Source: Sphingobacterium allocomposti (GTDB lineage Bacteria; Bacteroidota; Bacteroidia; Sphingobacteriales; Sphingobacteriaceae). Taken from it: 64,000 nt of DNA. The translations under genes and the position numbers were made by a program. The notes under the pieces are model-generated. The model saw only the letters and a list, made by a program, of their open reading frames with translations. It was not told where the DNA came from and made no database searches. The DNA lies in NCBI RefSeq assembly GCF_008124885.1, contig NZ_VNHX01000021.1, forward strand, positions 1 through 64,000, given 5' to 3'. This document shows positions 25,779-34,623 of the stretch, one piece after another. The stretch's first letter is position 1, and every line of letters begins with the position of its first letter.

Positions 25779-26969
25779 ATGAGAAAAACAAAAATATACG
25801 ATACAGCACTTAAACCCGAAACAGCATTACTCGTTTCGGTGATCACACCGGACATTTCAGAACAAAACGCAAAAGATTACCTTCAAGAATTGGAGTTTCT
25901 TGTGCAAACGGCAGGGGGAGAAGTAAAAGGTGTTCTCACGCAAAAATTAGCAAAGCCGGAACATGCCACTTTCGTGGGGTCTGGTAAGCTGGAAGAAATA
26001 CGACAGTACGCGGATGCCGAAGAGATTGACATGATCGTGTTTGACGACGAGCTATCACCCTCGCAGCTCCGTAACATAGAACGCGAACTCAAACGTAAAA
26101 TCTTAGATCGTTCCAACCTCATCTTGGACATCTTCGCCAAGCACGCGCAAACTGCACAGGCAAAGACTCAGGTCGAACTGGCCCAGCTGCAGTACCTGCT
26201 TCCTCGGCTAACCCGCATGTGGACCCACTTGGAACGTCAACGGGGGGGGATCGGTATGCGCGGTCCGGGAGAATCCCAAATCGAAACTGATAGACGGATT
26301 ATCCTCAACAAGATATCCTTACTGAAAGAACGGCTAAGGGTTATTGACAAGCAGAATGAAACCCAACGTAAAAACCGAGGCGAACTTATCCGTGCAGCTC
26401 TTGTAGGCTATACCAACGTCGGGAAATCAACAATATTGAACATGATCTCCAAGTCGGATGTACTCATGGAAAATAAACTGTTTGCGACGCTGGATACAAC
26501 GGTAAGGAAAGTGGTCATCGACAACCTACCTTTCCTGCTTTCGGATACAGTAGGGTTTATCCGCAAATTGCCTCACCATTTGGTGGAATCTTTTAAATCT
26601 ACCTTAGACGAGGTGCGCGAAGCGGATGTACTTATACATGTAGTGGATATTTCCCACCCTAACTTTGAAGATCATATTGCCGCCGTAAACGAAACACTAA
26701 AAGACATCGATGCTTTGAACAAACCTATTATTACGGTTTTCAACAAGATAGATGCTTATAAACCTCCCGTGGCGGTCGATGAGAACGGTGAAGAAGTGAA
26801 GGTAACACTTGAGGATTTTAAGAACTCCTGGATGGCCAAAAACTCCGATCCGGCGATTTTTCTGTCGGCAACCGAGAAAACCAATATCGAGGAATTCAAA
26901 CAAAAATTATACGAAATTATCTCCGAAATGCATACAGCAAGATATCCGTATAACAATCTGTTGTATTGA
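25779..26969 (+). CDS. hflX: Ribosome-associated GTPase HflX
   Basis: A GTPase of about 396 residues that binds the 50S subunit and splits stalled ribosomes. The ATG at 25779 is chosen because it follows the -7 box by 45 nt and begins at the conserved region; the longer frame would start inside the promoter. The N-terminal HflX domain has FVGSGKLEEI and FDDELSPSQLRNIER. The linker has RMWTHLERQRGG and GMRGPGESQIETDRR. The G domain has G1 GYTNVGKST, G3 DTVGFI, and the G4-like NKID. Length fits the family. lipB follows with 2 nt spacing. Confidence 0.95.
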   Translation: MRKTKIYDTALKPETALLVSVITPDISEQNAKDYLQELEFLVQTAGGEVKGVLTQKLAKPEHATFVGSGKLEEIRQYADAEEIDMIVFDDELSPSQLRNIERELKRKILDRSNLILDIFAKHAQTAQAKTQVELAQLQYLLPRLTRMWTHLERQRGGIGMRGPGESQIETDRRIILNKISLLKERLRVIDKQNETQRKNRGELIRAALVGYTNVGKSTILNMISKSDVLMENKLFATLDTTVRKVVIDNLPFLLSDTVGFIRKLPHHLVESFKSTLDEVREADVLIHVVDISHPNFEDHIAAVNETLKDIDALNKPIITVFNKIDAYKPPVAVDENGEEVKVTLEDFKNSWMAKNSDPAIFLSATEKTNIEEFKQKLYEIISEMHTARYPYNNLLY

Positions 26970-26971
26970 CC

Positions 26972-27673
26972 ATGAACAAACAAGTACACTTTATAGATTG
27001 GGGGCTGACCGATTACCAAGAAGCATGGGATCGCCAGGAGGAGATATTTACCAGAACGGTAGCTGTCAAGAACGAGAACCGCATAAACGGTACCGCCGGC
27101 TCCACGCCCAACCACCTGATCTTTACCGAGCATCCCCACGTATATACATTGGGAAAAAGCGGTCACGAAGAATATTTACTGCTGGATGAAGCAGGACTGA
27201 AAGAGAAAAACGCTACCTTTTATAAAATTAACCGTGGCGGTGATATCACTTACCATGGCCCTGGACAAATTGTCGGCTATCCTATCTTGGATTTAGACAA
27301 TTTCTTTACCGATATACACCTCTATCTACGTACGTTGGAGGAGGCGGTGATACGCACCTGCGCGGGGTACGGCATAAAGGCCGGCCGTTATGAAGGATAT
27401 ACCGGCGTTTGGATTGATGCTGACAACGGCAACGCCCGTAAAATATGTGCGATGGGCGTACGCGCCTCTCGATGGGTAACTATGCACGGATTCGCCTTTA
27501 ATGTGAACGTGGACCTCAGCTATTTTGGGCATATCATCCCTTGCGGAATCGACGATAAAGATGTCACATCTCTGGAGCGCGAACTGGGAAGAAAGCTCGA
27601 TGTCGAAGAGGTAAAATATACGCTAAAGCAGCATATTGCGGATCTTTTCGGGATGGAACTGATCGGGGGGTAA
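26972..27673 (+). CDS. lipB: Octanoyltransferase LipB
   Basis: A 233-residue lipoyl(octanoyl) transferase moving octanoyl groups from acyl carrier protein to lipoyl domains, the first step of lipoate synthesis. Conserved blocks are LIFTEHPHVYTLGKSG, INRGGDITYHGPGQIVGYPI, KICAMGVRASRWVTMHGFAFNVN (with the catalytic Lys) and IIPCGIDDKDVTSL (catalytic Cys). The ATG at 26972 is preferred over an in-frame TTG that overlaps the hflX stop. It is co-transcribed with hflX and is followed directly by the composite repeat. Confidence 0.96.
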   Translation: MNKQVHFIDWGLTDYQEAWDRQEEIFTRTVAVKNENRINGTAGSTPNHLIFTEHPHVYTLGKSGHEEYLLLDEAGLKEKNATFYKINRGGDITYHGPGQIVGYPILDLDNFFTDIHLYLRTLEEAVIRTCAGYGIKAGRYEGYTGVWIDADNGNARKICAMGVRASRWVTMHGFAFNVNVDLSYFGHIIPCGIDDKDVTSLERELGRKLDVEEVKYTLKQHIADLFGMELIGG

Positions 27674-27674
27674 T

Positions 27675-28095
27675 AGCATTATAAGGGCAGATAGCAGATG
27701 ATTATAAGCCGTAAAGTCGTTGAGGGAAGCTAATGGCGGATAGCAGAGGCTATAAGTCGTAAAGTCGTTGATTTGTAAAGGCGTGAAGTTGTTTTGATAG
27801 CCACGAGCATCATCTAACCATTCTAACTCATTTAACTTTTCTAACCCCTAATAGTAGCCGTAAAACCGTTGATCTGTGAAGGCGTTGAGGGAAGCTAATG
27901 GCGGATAGCGGATAGCGGATAGCAGATGGCAGATGGCCATAAGCCGTAAAGTCGTTGATTTGTAAAGAGTACTTCATTCTAACTCTCTAACTCCACCTAA
28001 CTATTCTAACCCCTAATCCCTAACTCCTAACCCCTAGTTTCTCAATACTCAAATCTCACTTCTAACATCTAATGTCTAACTTCTGACTTCTCCAT
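27675..28095 (+). repeat. Composite intergenic repeat, locus b
   Basis: The whole 427-nt spacer between the lipB and hydrolase stops is repeat DNA. Units with GCCGTAAAGTCGTTGA, GGGAAGCTAATGGCGGATAG and AGCAGATGGCAGATGGC occur at 27683-27790 and 27855-27965. At 27901 a heptamer GCGGATA is tandem three times. From 27970 the sequence becomes CTAACCCCTAATCCCTAACT-type words and then TCTCACTTCTAACATCTAA. Unit orientation is the same as locus a and opposite to the loci at 51.2 and 57.3 kb. Confidence 0.85.
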
Positions 28096-28100
28096 ACTCA

Positions 28101-28934
28101 CTACTCCTTCCATTGTCTATCCTTCGACAATGTCAGGCTGAGCTCGTCGAAGCCCACGACCGACGGCGCAAACAGGTCGCTCACGTCGAACAGTTCTGTT
28201 TCCTGATATCGGGTCGCGATCGATAGTTTGATATCCGTACAATAGGGAGCAAATGTCAAGCGAACACATTCGACGCTGTTATTTTCGCCGGATAGATGCG
28301 ATAAAACCAGATGCCGCAACCGGCTGGTCCGGTGTTCCACGAATGTTTCCAAGGCGATACGGTTAGATAGGTGTCCCCATCCGCTCCGGATACGGTTCTT
28401 CAGAAAAAAGGAATAGCGCCCGCTTTCCAGCATGTCTTCATCGTAATTTGCTTCCAGCAGTAAGACATCAGTGTGCCGGATAACATGTTTAACGTTGTCA
28501 CAGGGCCGGCCCAGATCTGTCAACACGCCAATATTTGTTGCGCCATCAGATACCACAAAGCTACATGGTTCTTTCGCATCGTGGTATTTAGGAATACCAT
28601 ACACGGTCAGGGTGCCGATCCGGACCGTTGCGTTGGGCAAGATGATATGCACAAGATGTTCGGGTAAATGCAGGCGGGAGCCTTTGTACGATCCAGCCGT
28701 AATATACACCGGAATCTGGTATCTTTTGCAGAAAACGGCCAGCCCCCGAATGTGGTCGGTATGCTCGTGTGTAATAAATATGGCTTTAACCGATGCAGGC
28801 GAGATGCCCAGATTGGCCATCCGCAACTCAACGTGCTTCGTATTGATACCTACATCGATCAACACGGCGTCCGCTGCGTTGGCTATATAATAACAGTTGC
28901 CATTGCTGCCTGAGGCTATTGCGCAGTACTTCAT
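28101..28934 (-). CDS. Metallo-beta-lactamase-fold hydrolase (YycJ/WalJ-like)
   Basis: A 277-residue cytoplasmic metal-dependent hydrolase. It has the MBL signature: SNGNCYYI, VLIDVGIN, ITHEHTDHIRGL (HxHxDH zinc motif) and later KYHDAKEPCSF, DLG and LLEANYD. Similarity in layout to YycJ/WalJ exonuclease-like proteins suggests a nucleic-acid substrate. The ATG at 28934 lies 1 nt after the serine dehydratase stop, so the genes are co-transcribed. The last ~20 residues (VVGFDELSLTLSKDRQWKE) are encoded by an intergenic hairpin repeat of the TTCGAC..CTCAGCCTGAC family, so the native C-terminus has been replaced or extended by repeat sequence. Confidence 0.88.
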   Translation of the reverse strand: MKYCAIASGSNGNCYYIANAADAVLIDVGINTKHVELRMANLGISPASVKAIFITHEHTDHIRGLAVFCKRYQIPVYITAGSYKGSRLHLPEHLVHIILPNATVRIGTLTVYGIPKYHDAKEPCSFVVSDGATNIGVLTDLGRPCDNVKHVIRHTDVLLLEANYDEDMLESGRYSFFLKNRIRSGWGHLSNRIALETFVEHRTSRLRHLVLSHLSGENNSVECVRLTFAPYCTDIKLSIATRYQETELFDVSDLFAPSVVGFDELSLTLSKDRQWKE

Positions 28935-28935
28935 A

Positions 28936-30363
28936 TTAACACTCCGGTAAGCTGAGAGGAACTTTAATCGCCAATCCACCGTCGGCTGTTTCCTTATATT
29001 TAACATTCATATCCTGAGCGGTCTCCCACATCGTGCCGACCACAGCGTCTAAGCTTACCTTTGCTTTATCCGGATTCGAGTTCAGTGCCAGCTGCGCCGC
29101 TGTAATAGCCTTTACGGCTCCCATGGTGTTCCGTTCGATGCACGGAATCTGCACCAGTCCCCCGATAGGGTCGCAGGTCAGTCCTAAATGATGTTCCATG
29201 GCAATCTCCGCAGCCATGAGCACCTGTCGCTGCGACCCACCCAGACATTCTGTTAATGCGGCCGCTGCCATTGCCGAGGACACACCAATTTCGGCTTGGC
29301 ATCCGCCCATCGCTGCAGATATGGTTGCTCCTTTTTTAAAGATGGAGCCGATCTCCGAAGCCGTAGCTATAAACTGCATAATCTTATCTTCCCGATAGCC
29401 ATCATGAAACACGATGAAATATTGAAGTACTGCAGGGATCACGCCAGAGGCGCCATTTGTCGGAGCTGTCACGACACGGCCGAAAGACGCGTTTTCTTCG
29501 TTCACCGACAACGCAAAACAGCTGACCCAATCCAAAATATAGGCAAAATCGTTTCCCCCCTCCCGTATTGCATTTATCCAAGAATCATAGTCGTGATAAG
29601 TCCGCCCTGTTAATAAGCGGGTGTTCATCTTTGCTGCCCGACGTTCCACGTGTAAACCGCCCGGTAACACCCCCGTCGTATGACACCCTTTATAAATGCA
29701 ATCTTTTATCGTATGAAAGATATGCATGATTCCCGCTTTAGTCTCTTCTTCCGGTCGCCAGGCCATTTCATTCTCTATGACCAATTCGGATATCTTCAGC
29801 CCTGTCCTCATACACCAAACCATCAGCTCCTGTGCCGTGTCGACCGGAAATGGCAGATCGACTTCGCTCAGTACACCTTCAGCATCATTTTCTTGTACGA
29901 CAAAGCCGCCGCCGATAGAATAGTACGTCTCTGAAACTGCTGTCCCGTCATGTAGAAAAGCCTGGAAGGTGACAGCGTTCGGATGAAATGGCAAGCTTTC
30001 CGTATAAAGAAACATAAGATCTGTCGTATAGGAAAACGCGACGGTCTTTTCACCTCCTAAAACAATCTGCTTTGCTCTTTTGATTTCTTCGACTTTGGGC
30101 AGCACCTGATGTACGTCGAACGTTACGGGATCATCGCCGCTAAGCCCCAACAACACCGCAATGTCTGTCCCGTGTCCGATTCCAGTCTTCGCAAGAGAGC
30201 CATATAGCAGAATATTCACTCCTTCGACGACGCCAAAGAGGTCTTTATGCCGCAAGACCTCTACGAAGCGCTGCGCCGCACGCCACGGCCCCAAAGTATG
30301 CGAACTGGACGGTCCGATACCGACTTTAAACATATCAAAAATAGAGATGCGTTCTTTACCCAT
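28936..30363 (-). CDS. sdaA: L-serine ammonia-lyase, iron-sulfur type
   Basis: A 475-residue single-chain L-serine dehydratase converting serine to pyruvate and ammonia. The N-terminal beta domain starts [22 protein letters not shown]. The catalytic alpha domain has [14 protein letters not shown] and three Cys probably holding the [4Fe-4S] cluster, in [16 protein letters not shown] and QIPCIERN. Length and order match fused bacterial SdaA. Its reaction passes through 2-aminoacrylate, the substrate of RidA encoded at 16.8 kb. A perfect -7 box lies 19 nt upstream. The MBL hydrolase gene follows after 1 nt. Confidence 0.96.
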   Translation of the reverse strand: MGKERISIFDMFKVGIGPSSSHTLGPWRAAQRFVEVLRHKDLFGVVEGVNILLYGSLAKTGIGHGTDIAVLLGLSGDDPVTFDVHQVLPKVEEIKRAKQIVLGGEKTVAFSYTTDLMFLYTESLPFHPNAVTFQAFLHDGTAVSETYYSIGGGFVVQENDAEGVLSEVDLPFPVDTAQELMVWCMRTGLKISELVIENEMAWRPEEETKAGIMHIFHTIKDCIYKGCHTTGVLPGGLHVERRAAKMNTRLLTGRTYHDYDSWINAIREGGNDFAYILDWVSCFALSVNEENASFGRVVTAPTNGASGVIPAVLQYFIVFHDGYREDKIMQFIATASEIGSIFKKGATISAAMGGCQAEIGVSSAMAAAALTECLGGSQRQVLMAAEIAMEHHLGLTCDPIGGLVQIPCIERNTMGAVKAITAAQLALNSNPDKAKVSLDAVVGTMWETAQDMNVKYKETADGGLAIKVPLSLPEC

Positions 30364-30382
30364 TTACGAAATTTAAGCACCA

Positions 30383-30390
30383 CAAAAATA
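30383..30390 (-). promoter_or_regulatory. -7 promoter box of sdaA
   Basis: TATTTTTG on the minus strand matches TAnnTTTG, 19 nt before the ATG at 30363. Confidence 0.5.
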
Positions 30391-30758
30391 TCGTTTAATG
30401 TGTAAAAATCGTGTATTATTTGCCCTAATTTTTAAGCACATCCGTTGCCAATATACTAATTATTAGCACGTTCGCTTGCCAATTTTGTATACGAGTGCGT
30501 TAGGTCCATTCCCGGGATTTGGGGTTACGAACTTGCTGTACACTATAGCGCCTTCATTGTCCGAAAGACGGAGGCTTCGACGGAGCCTGTGCTGAGCCCG
30601 CCCAAGTGATCATAGTGACATTAAAGCTAATAACGTATAACGGGTCGATTAAGAGTTAAATGAGCTCGCGTGGTTAAGAGGGGAGCTCTCATTTAGTCTA
30701 ACCCTTTTAACTTTATCTACCTACAATACGAATACGCACAACAAATAAGTATAACGAC
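30391..30758. other. Gene-free spacer with a TTCGAC-type repeat copy
   Basis: No gene is supported here. Bases about 30546-30597 (TATAGCGCCT.., TGTCCGAAAG, GGCTTCGACGGAGCCTGTGCTGA) closely match 38716-38767, so this is one copy of a dispersed repeat. The remainder is A+T-rich without recognisable structure. Confidence 0.6.
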
Positions 30759-32462
30759 CTACAGTCCCATTCCATATCGGAACTGCTTGTTTATGTCGAC
30801 CGGAAGCTTACCCTTTGACCGGACTTGCCCGAGCAACACCTTGAGCGCTGCTTTCTGCATAAAGGGTTCATTCTGATAGCCGAGGATAATCGAGCCGCTA
30901 CGCTCGACCGGTAGGTTGTCCAACACGTAAGGGTTCGTAAACATAACGGTTATCGTGCGACGGCCGGCGATTTTTTCGATAAATGATCGCGCGGCTTCAT
31001 TTAGGTCGGACTCACTGCGCGGACGCGCCCGATTATCGTGAATCGCCACCACCACCTGATCGTATCTGCGCACCTCCTTCAACAGGTCCTTCAAGTCGTC
31101 TTCCGTTTCTTTTCCAGTGACAAAAAACTGTTTCCCATCCGCAAGCTGTAGAGCGATGCCCTTTTCAAAGTCCTGCGCTTGTGCGATTCCGATCGCGACA
31201 ATAGCAGTTTCCTTTCTTTTATCAAAGGACTTGATTCTTTTGTCCGATTTAAGCACGGTGACAGAAGCGTCGGCCAAGCGTTGGACGAGCGATTGAGATG
31301 AAGGACTATTCAGATCGCTTACCAAGCCACGGACATTTACCGGCCGGTATTGGTTAAGCCCCAGCCAATACTTCGCTGCCAACACCCGCTTTACCCGTTG
31401 GTCCAATTCAGCCTGCTTGATTCTTCCGCTTTTTACGGCCCTTTCTACAAGATTAATCGCGCGGGCACTATTTTCCGATACCTCTAGCAGGTCGTGACCG
31501 GCCTCAATAGCCATAACATCAGCCTCGCCATTCGGAAAAAACTTTTTGACACCTTTCATGTCCATGGCGTCGGTAACCGCCAACCCTTTAAAGCCAAGGT
31601 CCCTTCTCAACAGGTCAGTAACCACCTTACGCGAGATGGACGAAGGGATATTGGGCGTGGCATCCAATGCAGGAATATGCATATGCGCAACCATAACGGC
31701 CGGTGCCCCCACTTTGATAAGTTCCCTAAACGGGAACATCTCCAGTGTGTCCAACCGTCTCTTAGAAAAATTCAGTTGCGGAAGATCATGGTGGGAATCG
31801 ACGTCTGTATCGCCATGACCGGGAAAATGCTTTAACGAAGAGATTATCCCACCGTCCATCAGACCATCCATATAGGCCTTCGCCTTACGCGTCACGTTAA
31901 ACTTGTTGTCTCCGAATGATCTGAAGTTGATAACAGGGTTTTTGGGATTATTGTTAATATCGACCACGGGCGCGAAATTGAAATGCATCCCGATCCGTTG
32001 AAAGTCTTTGGCGATCTGTCTCCCCATTTCATAAATCAGCTGCTCGTTCTGTATGGCTCCAAGCGTCATCTGATATGGATAGGAAACGGTAGAATCGGCC
32101 AACCGCATACCCAGCCCCCACTCTCCATCGAACGTAATCAATAGGGGAACCTTACTTAACCGTTGATAACGGTTAAACATCTGCGCATGGCGTACCGGCC
32201 CTCCCTGGAAAACCACCAAACCGCCTAACTGCTCCTTCTGGATAACCTGGGCAACGGAGTCAATATACTTTTGTCCCAGATTGGTATGCGCCCGGACAAG
32301 AAACAGCTGCGCAATACGCTCCTTGGGAGAAAGGGCATTAAAGACCGAGTCGACCCACCGGTTTTTACTATTGATAAATGTGACAAAATCCGGTTTCCTT
32401 TGGGCGTAGGCCGATAGAAAAAACACAGAGAAGAAAAAAAGAAAAAGCAGCTTCCTTATCAT
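30759..32462 (-). CDS. GH3-family beta-N-acetylhexosaminidase, exported
   Basis: A 567-residue glycoside hydrolase family 3 enzyme with a signal peptide (residues 1-20, ending SAYAQ), so periplasmic or secreted. The NagZ-like catalytic features are clear: FDGEWGLGMRLADS, KHFPGHGDTDVDSHHDLP (the His/Asp acid-base loop of N-acetylglucosaminidases) and AVTDAMDMKGV (nucleophile Asp). A C-terminal GH3 domain (about 370-560) has AIGIAQAQDFEKG and VVAIHDNRARPRS. Unlike E. coli NagZ (about 340 residues, cytoplasmic), this longer exported form is the Bacteroidota type. It would release GlcNAc from murein fragments, complementing the NamZ homologue. No obvious -7 box precedes it. Confidence 0.9.
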   Translation of the reverse strand: MIRKLLFLFFFSVFFLSAYAQRKPDFVTFINSKNRWVDSVFNALSPKERIAQLFLVRAHTNLGQKYIDSVAQVIQKEQLGGLVVFQGGPVRHAQMFNRYQRLSKVPLLITFDGEWGLGMRLADSTVSYPYQMTLGAIQNEQLIYEMGRQIAKDFQRIGMHFNFAPVVDINNNPKNPVINFRSFGDNKFNVTRKAKAYMDGLMDGGIISSLKHFPGHGDTDVDSHHDLPQLNFSKRRLDTLEMFPFRELIKVGAPAVMVAHMHIPALDATPNIPSSISRKVVTDLLRRDLGFKGLAVTDAMDMKGVKKFFPNGEADVMAIEAGHDLLEVSENSARAINLVERAVKSGRIKQAELDQRVKRVLAAKYWLGLNQYRPVNVRGLVSDLNSPSSQSLVQRLADASVTVLKSDKRIKSFDKRKETAIVAIGIAQAQDFEKGIALQLADGKQFFVTGKETEDDLKDLLKEVRRYDQVVVAIHDNRARPRSESDLNEAARSFIEKIAGRRTITVMFTNPYVLDNLPVERSGSIILGYQNEPFMQKAALKVLLGQVRSKGKLPVDINKQFRYGMGL

Positions 32463-32552
32463 ATTCAGATCTTTAATGTGCCGAAGTACGTGAAAAAAAT
32501 TGTCACATCAAAATTTTAGCCCGATTTACGACAGAACATGCACAAAATTGCA

Positions 32553-33095
32553 TCACGCTAAATCATATTTCTTCTCCAAAAGCATGGCGAGGTCAATGCC
32601 ATTCGTTAGCTCTTCGCTGGCCTCTTTTTTCCAGAGCATATCGATGATAAGCAATAAAAATTGTGTCTCCAGCTCCGGATTACTGTACCCCAATTCAGTG
32701 AAAGCTTTAACTAAAATCGGCTGTACCGGCTTCATAAACTGTTCGTGCTGCTGCTTAGAAAAGCTGTTATGGGAAAGGCGTTCCTGCAGCTTCCAAAACA
32801 TTGGCTCTTCAGTAACAAGCTTGCTCGGAAGCAGAATCATGTTCCGGAGAAAATCCTTGGGATTCTTGTACGTCATCATTCCGCGGTGATGCGACAGAAC
32901 ACGCCGGTATCCCGATTTAATAATGTGGGCCAGTAGGGAGTCCTTATTCCCAAAATGCTTAAAAATCAATGCCTCCGAAACGCCGGCTTCCAACGAAATC
33001 TCTTTGGTAGACGTGTCCACATACCCTTTCGTCGCAAATAACGATAGCGCCACCTTCATGATCTTCTCTTTACGGCTTAACGTCGTGTCTTTCAT
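32553..33095 (-). CDS. TetR-family transcriptional regulator
   Basis: A 180-residue repressor-type protein. The TetR_N helix-turn-helix is at residues 5-50: KEKIMKVALSLFATKGYVDTS, then TKEISLEAGVSEALIFKHFGNKDSLL. The remaining helical domain would bind an unknown ligand. The ATG at 33095 is preferred over a TTG three codons upstream; TATCTTTG lies 16 nt before it. Its neighbour is the GH3 gene 90 nt downstream on the same strand; the 3' end is not overlapped and regulation of that gene is only a guess. Confidence 0.9.
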   Translation of the reverse strand: MKDTTLSRKEKIMKVALSLFATKGYVDTSTKEISLEAGVSEALIFKHFGNKDSLLAHIIKSGYRRVLSHHRGMMTYKNPKDFLRNMILLPSKLVTEEPMFWKLQERLSHNSFSKQQHEQFMKPVQPILVKAFTELGYSNPELETQFLLLIIDMLWKKEASEELTNGIDLAMLLEKKYDLA

Positions 33096-33111
33096 CTGAA
33101 CCAATTTTTAA

Positions 33112-33119
33112 CAAAGATA
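33112..33119 (-). promoter_or_regulatory. -7 promoter box of the TetR gene
   Basis: TATCTTTG on the minus strand is a perfect TAnnTTTG element, 16 nt before the ATG at 33095. Confidence 0.55.
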
Positions 33120-33153
33120 ATCTAGTACATGACAAAATTAAAACAATAAAATG

Positions 33154-33206
33154 CGTCCTTGCGGGGGAGCGCTGTTGGGGAAGCACTCTTTCGTCTTGCA
33201 AGGACG
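33154..33206. repeat. 53-nt imperfect hairpin
   Basis: Perfect 9-bp outer arms CGTCCTTGC / GCAAGGACG, with an inner interrupted stem GAGcGCT / AGCaCTC around GTTGGGGA. It lies between the TetR promoter and the nicotinamidase stop. There is no T-run next to it, so it is not a typical terminator. Possibly a small mobile palindrome or a structured RNA. Confidence 0.55.
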
Positions 33207-33348
33207 GAAAACTATGCTTTATCATGTACGTACCCAAAGATACTATTTATATCGTCTAACCTCTTGCGATTTTTCTCCATCGACGCCGATCTCCAGCAGG
33301 AACCCGTGCACATCCAGAAAACAATGCCAGTCCGCACAACTCCCGCGA

Positions 33349-33939
33349 TCAGTATAGCTGCCCGCCCCGCTGTAGGAACGCCTGCTTTTTACTTTCGAAC
33401 TGCCGAGGGTCTATTGCTTTCGTGGCGTCTAGCAGTATACCGGTTTGGAAGCCCTCCGACAGACTGTCCATTGCTGTAAAGAACACGCAGTAGTCGGCAG
33501 CAAGGCCACAGACGTGAACCTCGTCAACGCCCATATCCTTCAGGAATCCGGAAAGCCCTGTCTTCTTCAACCGTCCGTTATCGTAAAATCCCGAGTAGCT
33601 GTCTATACGTTTATCCATACCCTTACGGAATATCGCGCCGATCTTATCTGTCCGCAATTTATCGGCAAACGAAGCACCATCTGTCTCCTGTACACAATGA
33701 TCCGGCCACAGCACCTGTGGCAATCCATTTAACACGATAGTCTCAAAAGGGGAGTGGCCGGGATGCTGCGAAGCAAAGCTGCCGTGGTCGCCCGGATGCC
33801 AGTCCTGCGTAGCGACGACAATGTCATACCTTGACTGTAGCTCATTGATATAAGGAATAATGGTATCCCCATCAGCGACAGCCAGACGGCCTCCAGGCAG
33901 AAAATCTTTTTGTACGTCAACAATAATTAATGCGTTCAT
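33349..33939 (-). CDS. pncA: Nicotinamidase
   Basis: A 196-residue isochorismatase-fold amidase converting nicotinamide to nicotinate for NAD salvage. Catalytic triad: D8 (IVDVQKDF), K106 (FRKGMD) and C151 (GLAADYCV). Metal ligands: D46, H48 and H81 (ATQDWHPGDHGSF, LWPDHCVQ). Length is normal. It begins 5 nt after the response regulator stop, so it is the third gene of the kinase-regulator-pncA operon, an unusual partner for a two-component system. Confidence 0.95.
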   Translation of the reverse strand: MNALIIVDVQKDFLPGGRLAVADGDTIIPYINELQSRYDIVVATQDWHPGDHGSFASQHPGHSPFETIVLNGLPQVLWPDHCVQETDGASFADKLRTDKIGAIFRKGMDKRIDSYSGFYDNGRLKKTGLSGFLKDMGVDEVHVCGLAADYCVFFTAMDSLSEGFQTGILLDATKAIDPRQFESKKQAFLQRGGQLY

Positions 33940-33944
33940 GTCGT

Positions 33945-34622
33945 CTAGTCGATTGTGAGCATATAGCCTATACCTCGTATATTGATAATTTTAATTTGCT
34001 CGTCCTTAGCCAGATATTTACGTATCCTACTTATAAATACATCGAGGCTCCGCCCTGTAAAGTAAGTATCTTCATTCCAATATGCGCGGATGATCTCCTC
34101 CCGGGGAACCACTTTGTCCTTATGTTCAAAAAGGCGCCGCAACAGCTCCATCTCCCGAAAAGAAAGATGTTCCCGGTCGTCGCCGATCGTCAATGTTGAC
34201 TTTGCGGCGTCCAAGGTGTACTTTCCAATCCGATATTGTTTCGCTGACAGCTGAGCCGGCGCTCGCTTCCGCGTTAACGCCTCAATCCGGACGATCAACT
34301 CTTCTATTTTAAAAGGTTTACGCACATAGTCGTTCGCCCCCAGATGAAACCCTTTAACTACGTCCTCTGTATGTGTAAGCGCTGTTAAGAACAAAATAGG
34401 CGTATCGCTATCCATCTTTCTGATTTCCTGGGCGACCGTAAATCCATCCATAAGCGGCATCATTACGTCCAGTATGACAACATCCGGCCGCTGGTATTTA
34501 AATGCGACCAATGCGTCTCTACCGTTTTCCCTATGTATCACGCGGAAACCATGCGCTTCAAGGCTGTCTGCCACAATCAAAGCCAGGCTCTTCTCATCTT
34601 CAATATATAATACATCTATCAT
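33945..34622 (-). CDS. OmpR-family response regulator
   Basis: A 225-residue regulator with a receiver domain (1-115: acidic D9/E10, phospho-acceptor D52 in VILDVMMPLMDG, and the KPFKIEEL lysine) and a winged-helix DNA-binding domain (about 128-223: LSFREMELLRRLFEHKDKVVPREEII, SLDVFISRIRKYLAKD). It follows the kinase gene by 1 nt. OmpR-type proteins bind direct repeats spaced 10-11 bp. The only such array nearby is the duplicated TAAC-N6-TAAC-N6-TAAC at 36101-36124 and 36207-36230, upstream of this operon and of the divergent DUF4270 gene, so these are the likely targets. Confidence 0.95.
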   Translation of the reverse strand: MIDVLYIEDEKSLALIVADSLEAHGFRVIHRENGRDALVAFKYQRPDVVILDVMMPLMDGFTVAQEIRKMDSDTPILFLTALTHTEDVVKGFHLGANDYVRKPFKIEELIVRIEALTRKRAPAQLSAKQYRIGKYTLDAAKSTLTIGDDREHLSFREMELLRRLFEHKDKVVPREEIIRAYWNEDTYFTGRSLDVFISRIRKYLAKDEQIKIINIRGIGYMLTID

Positions 34623-34623
34623 A

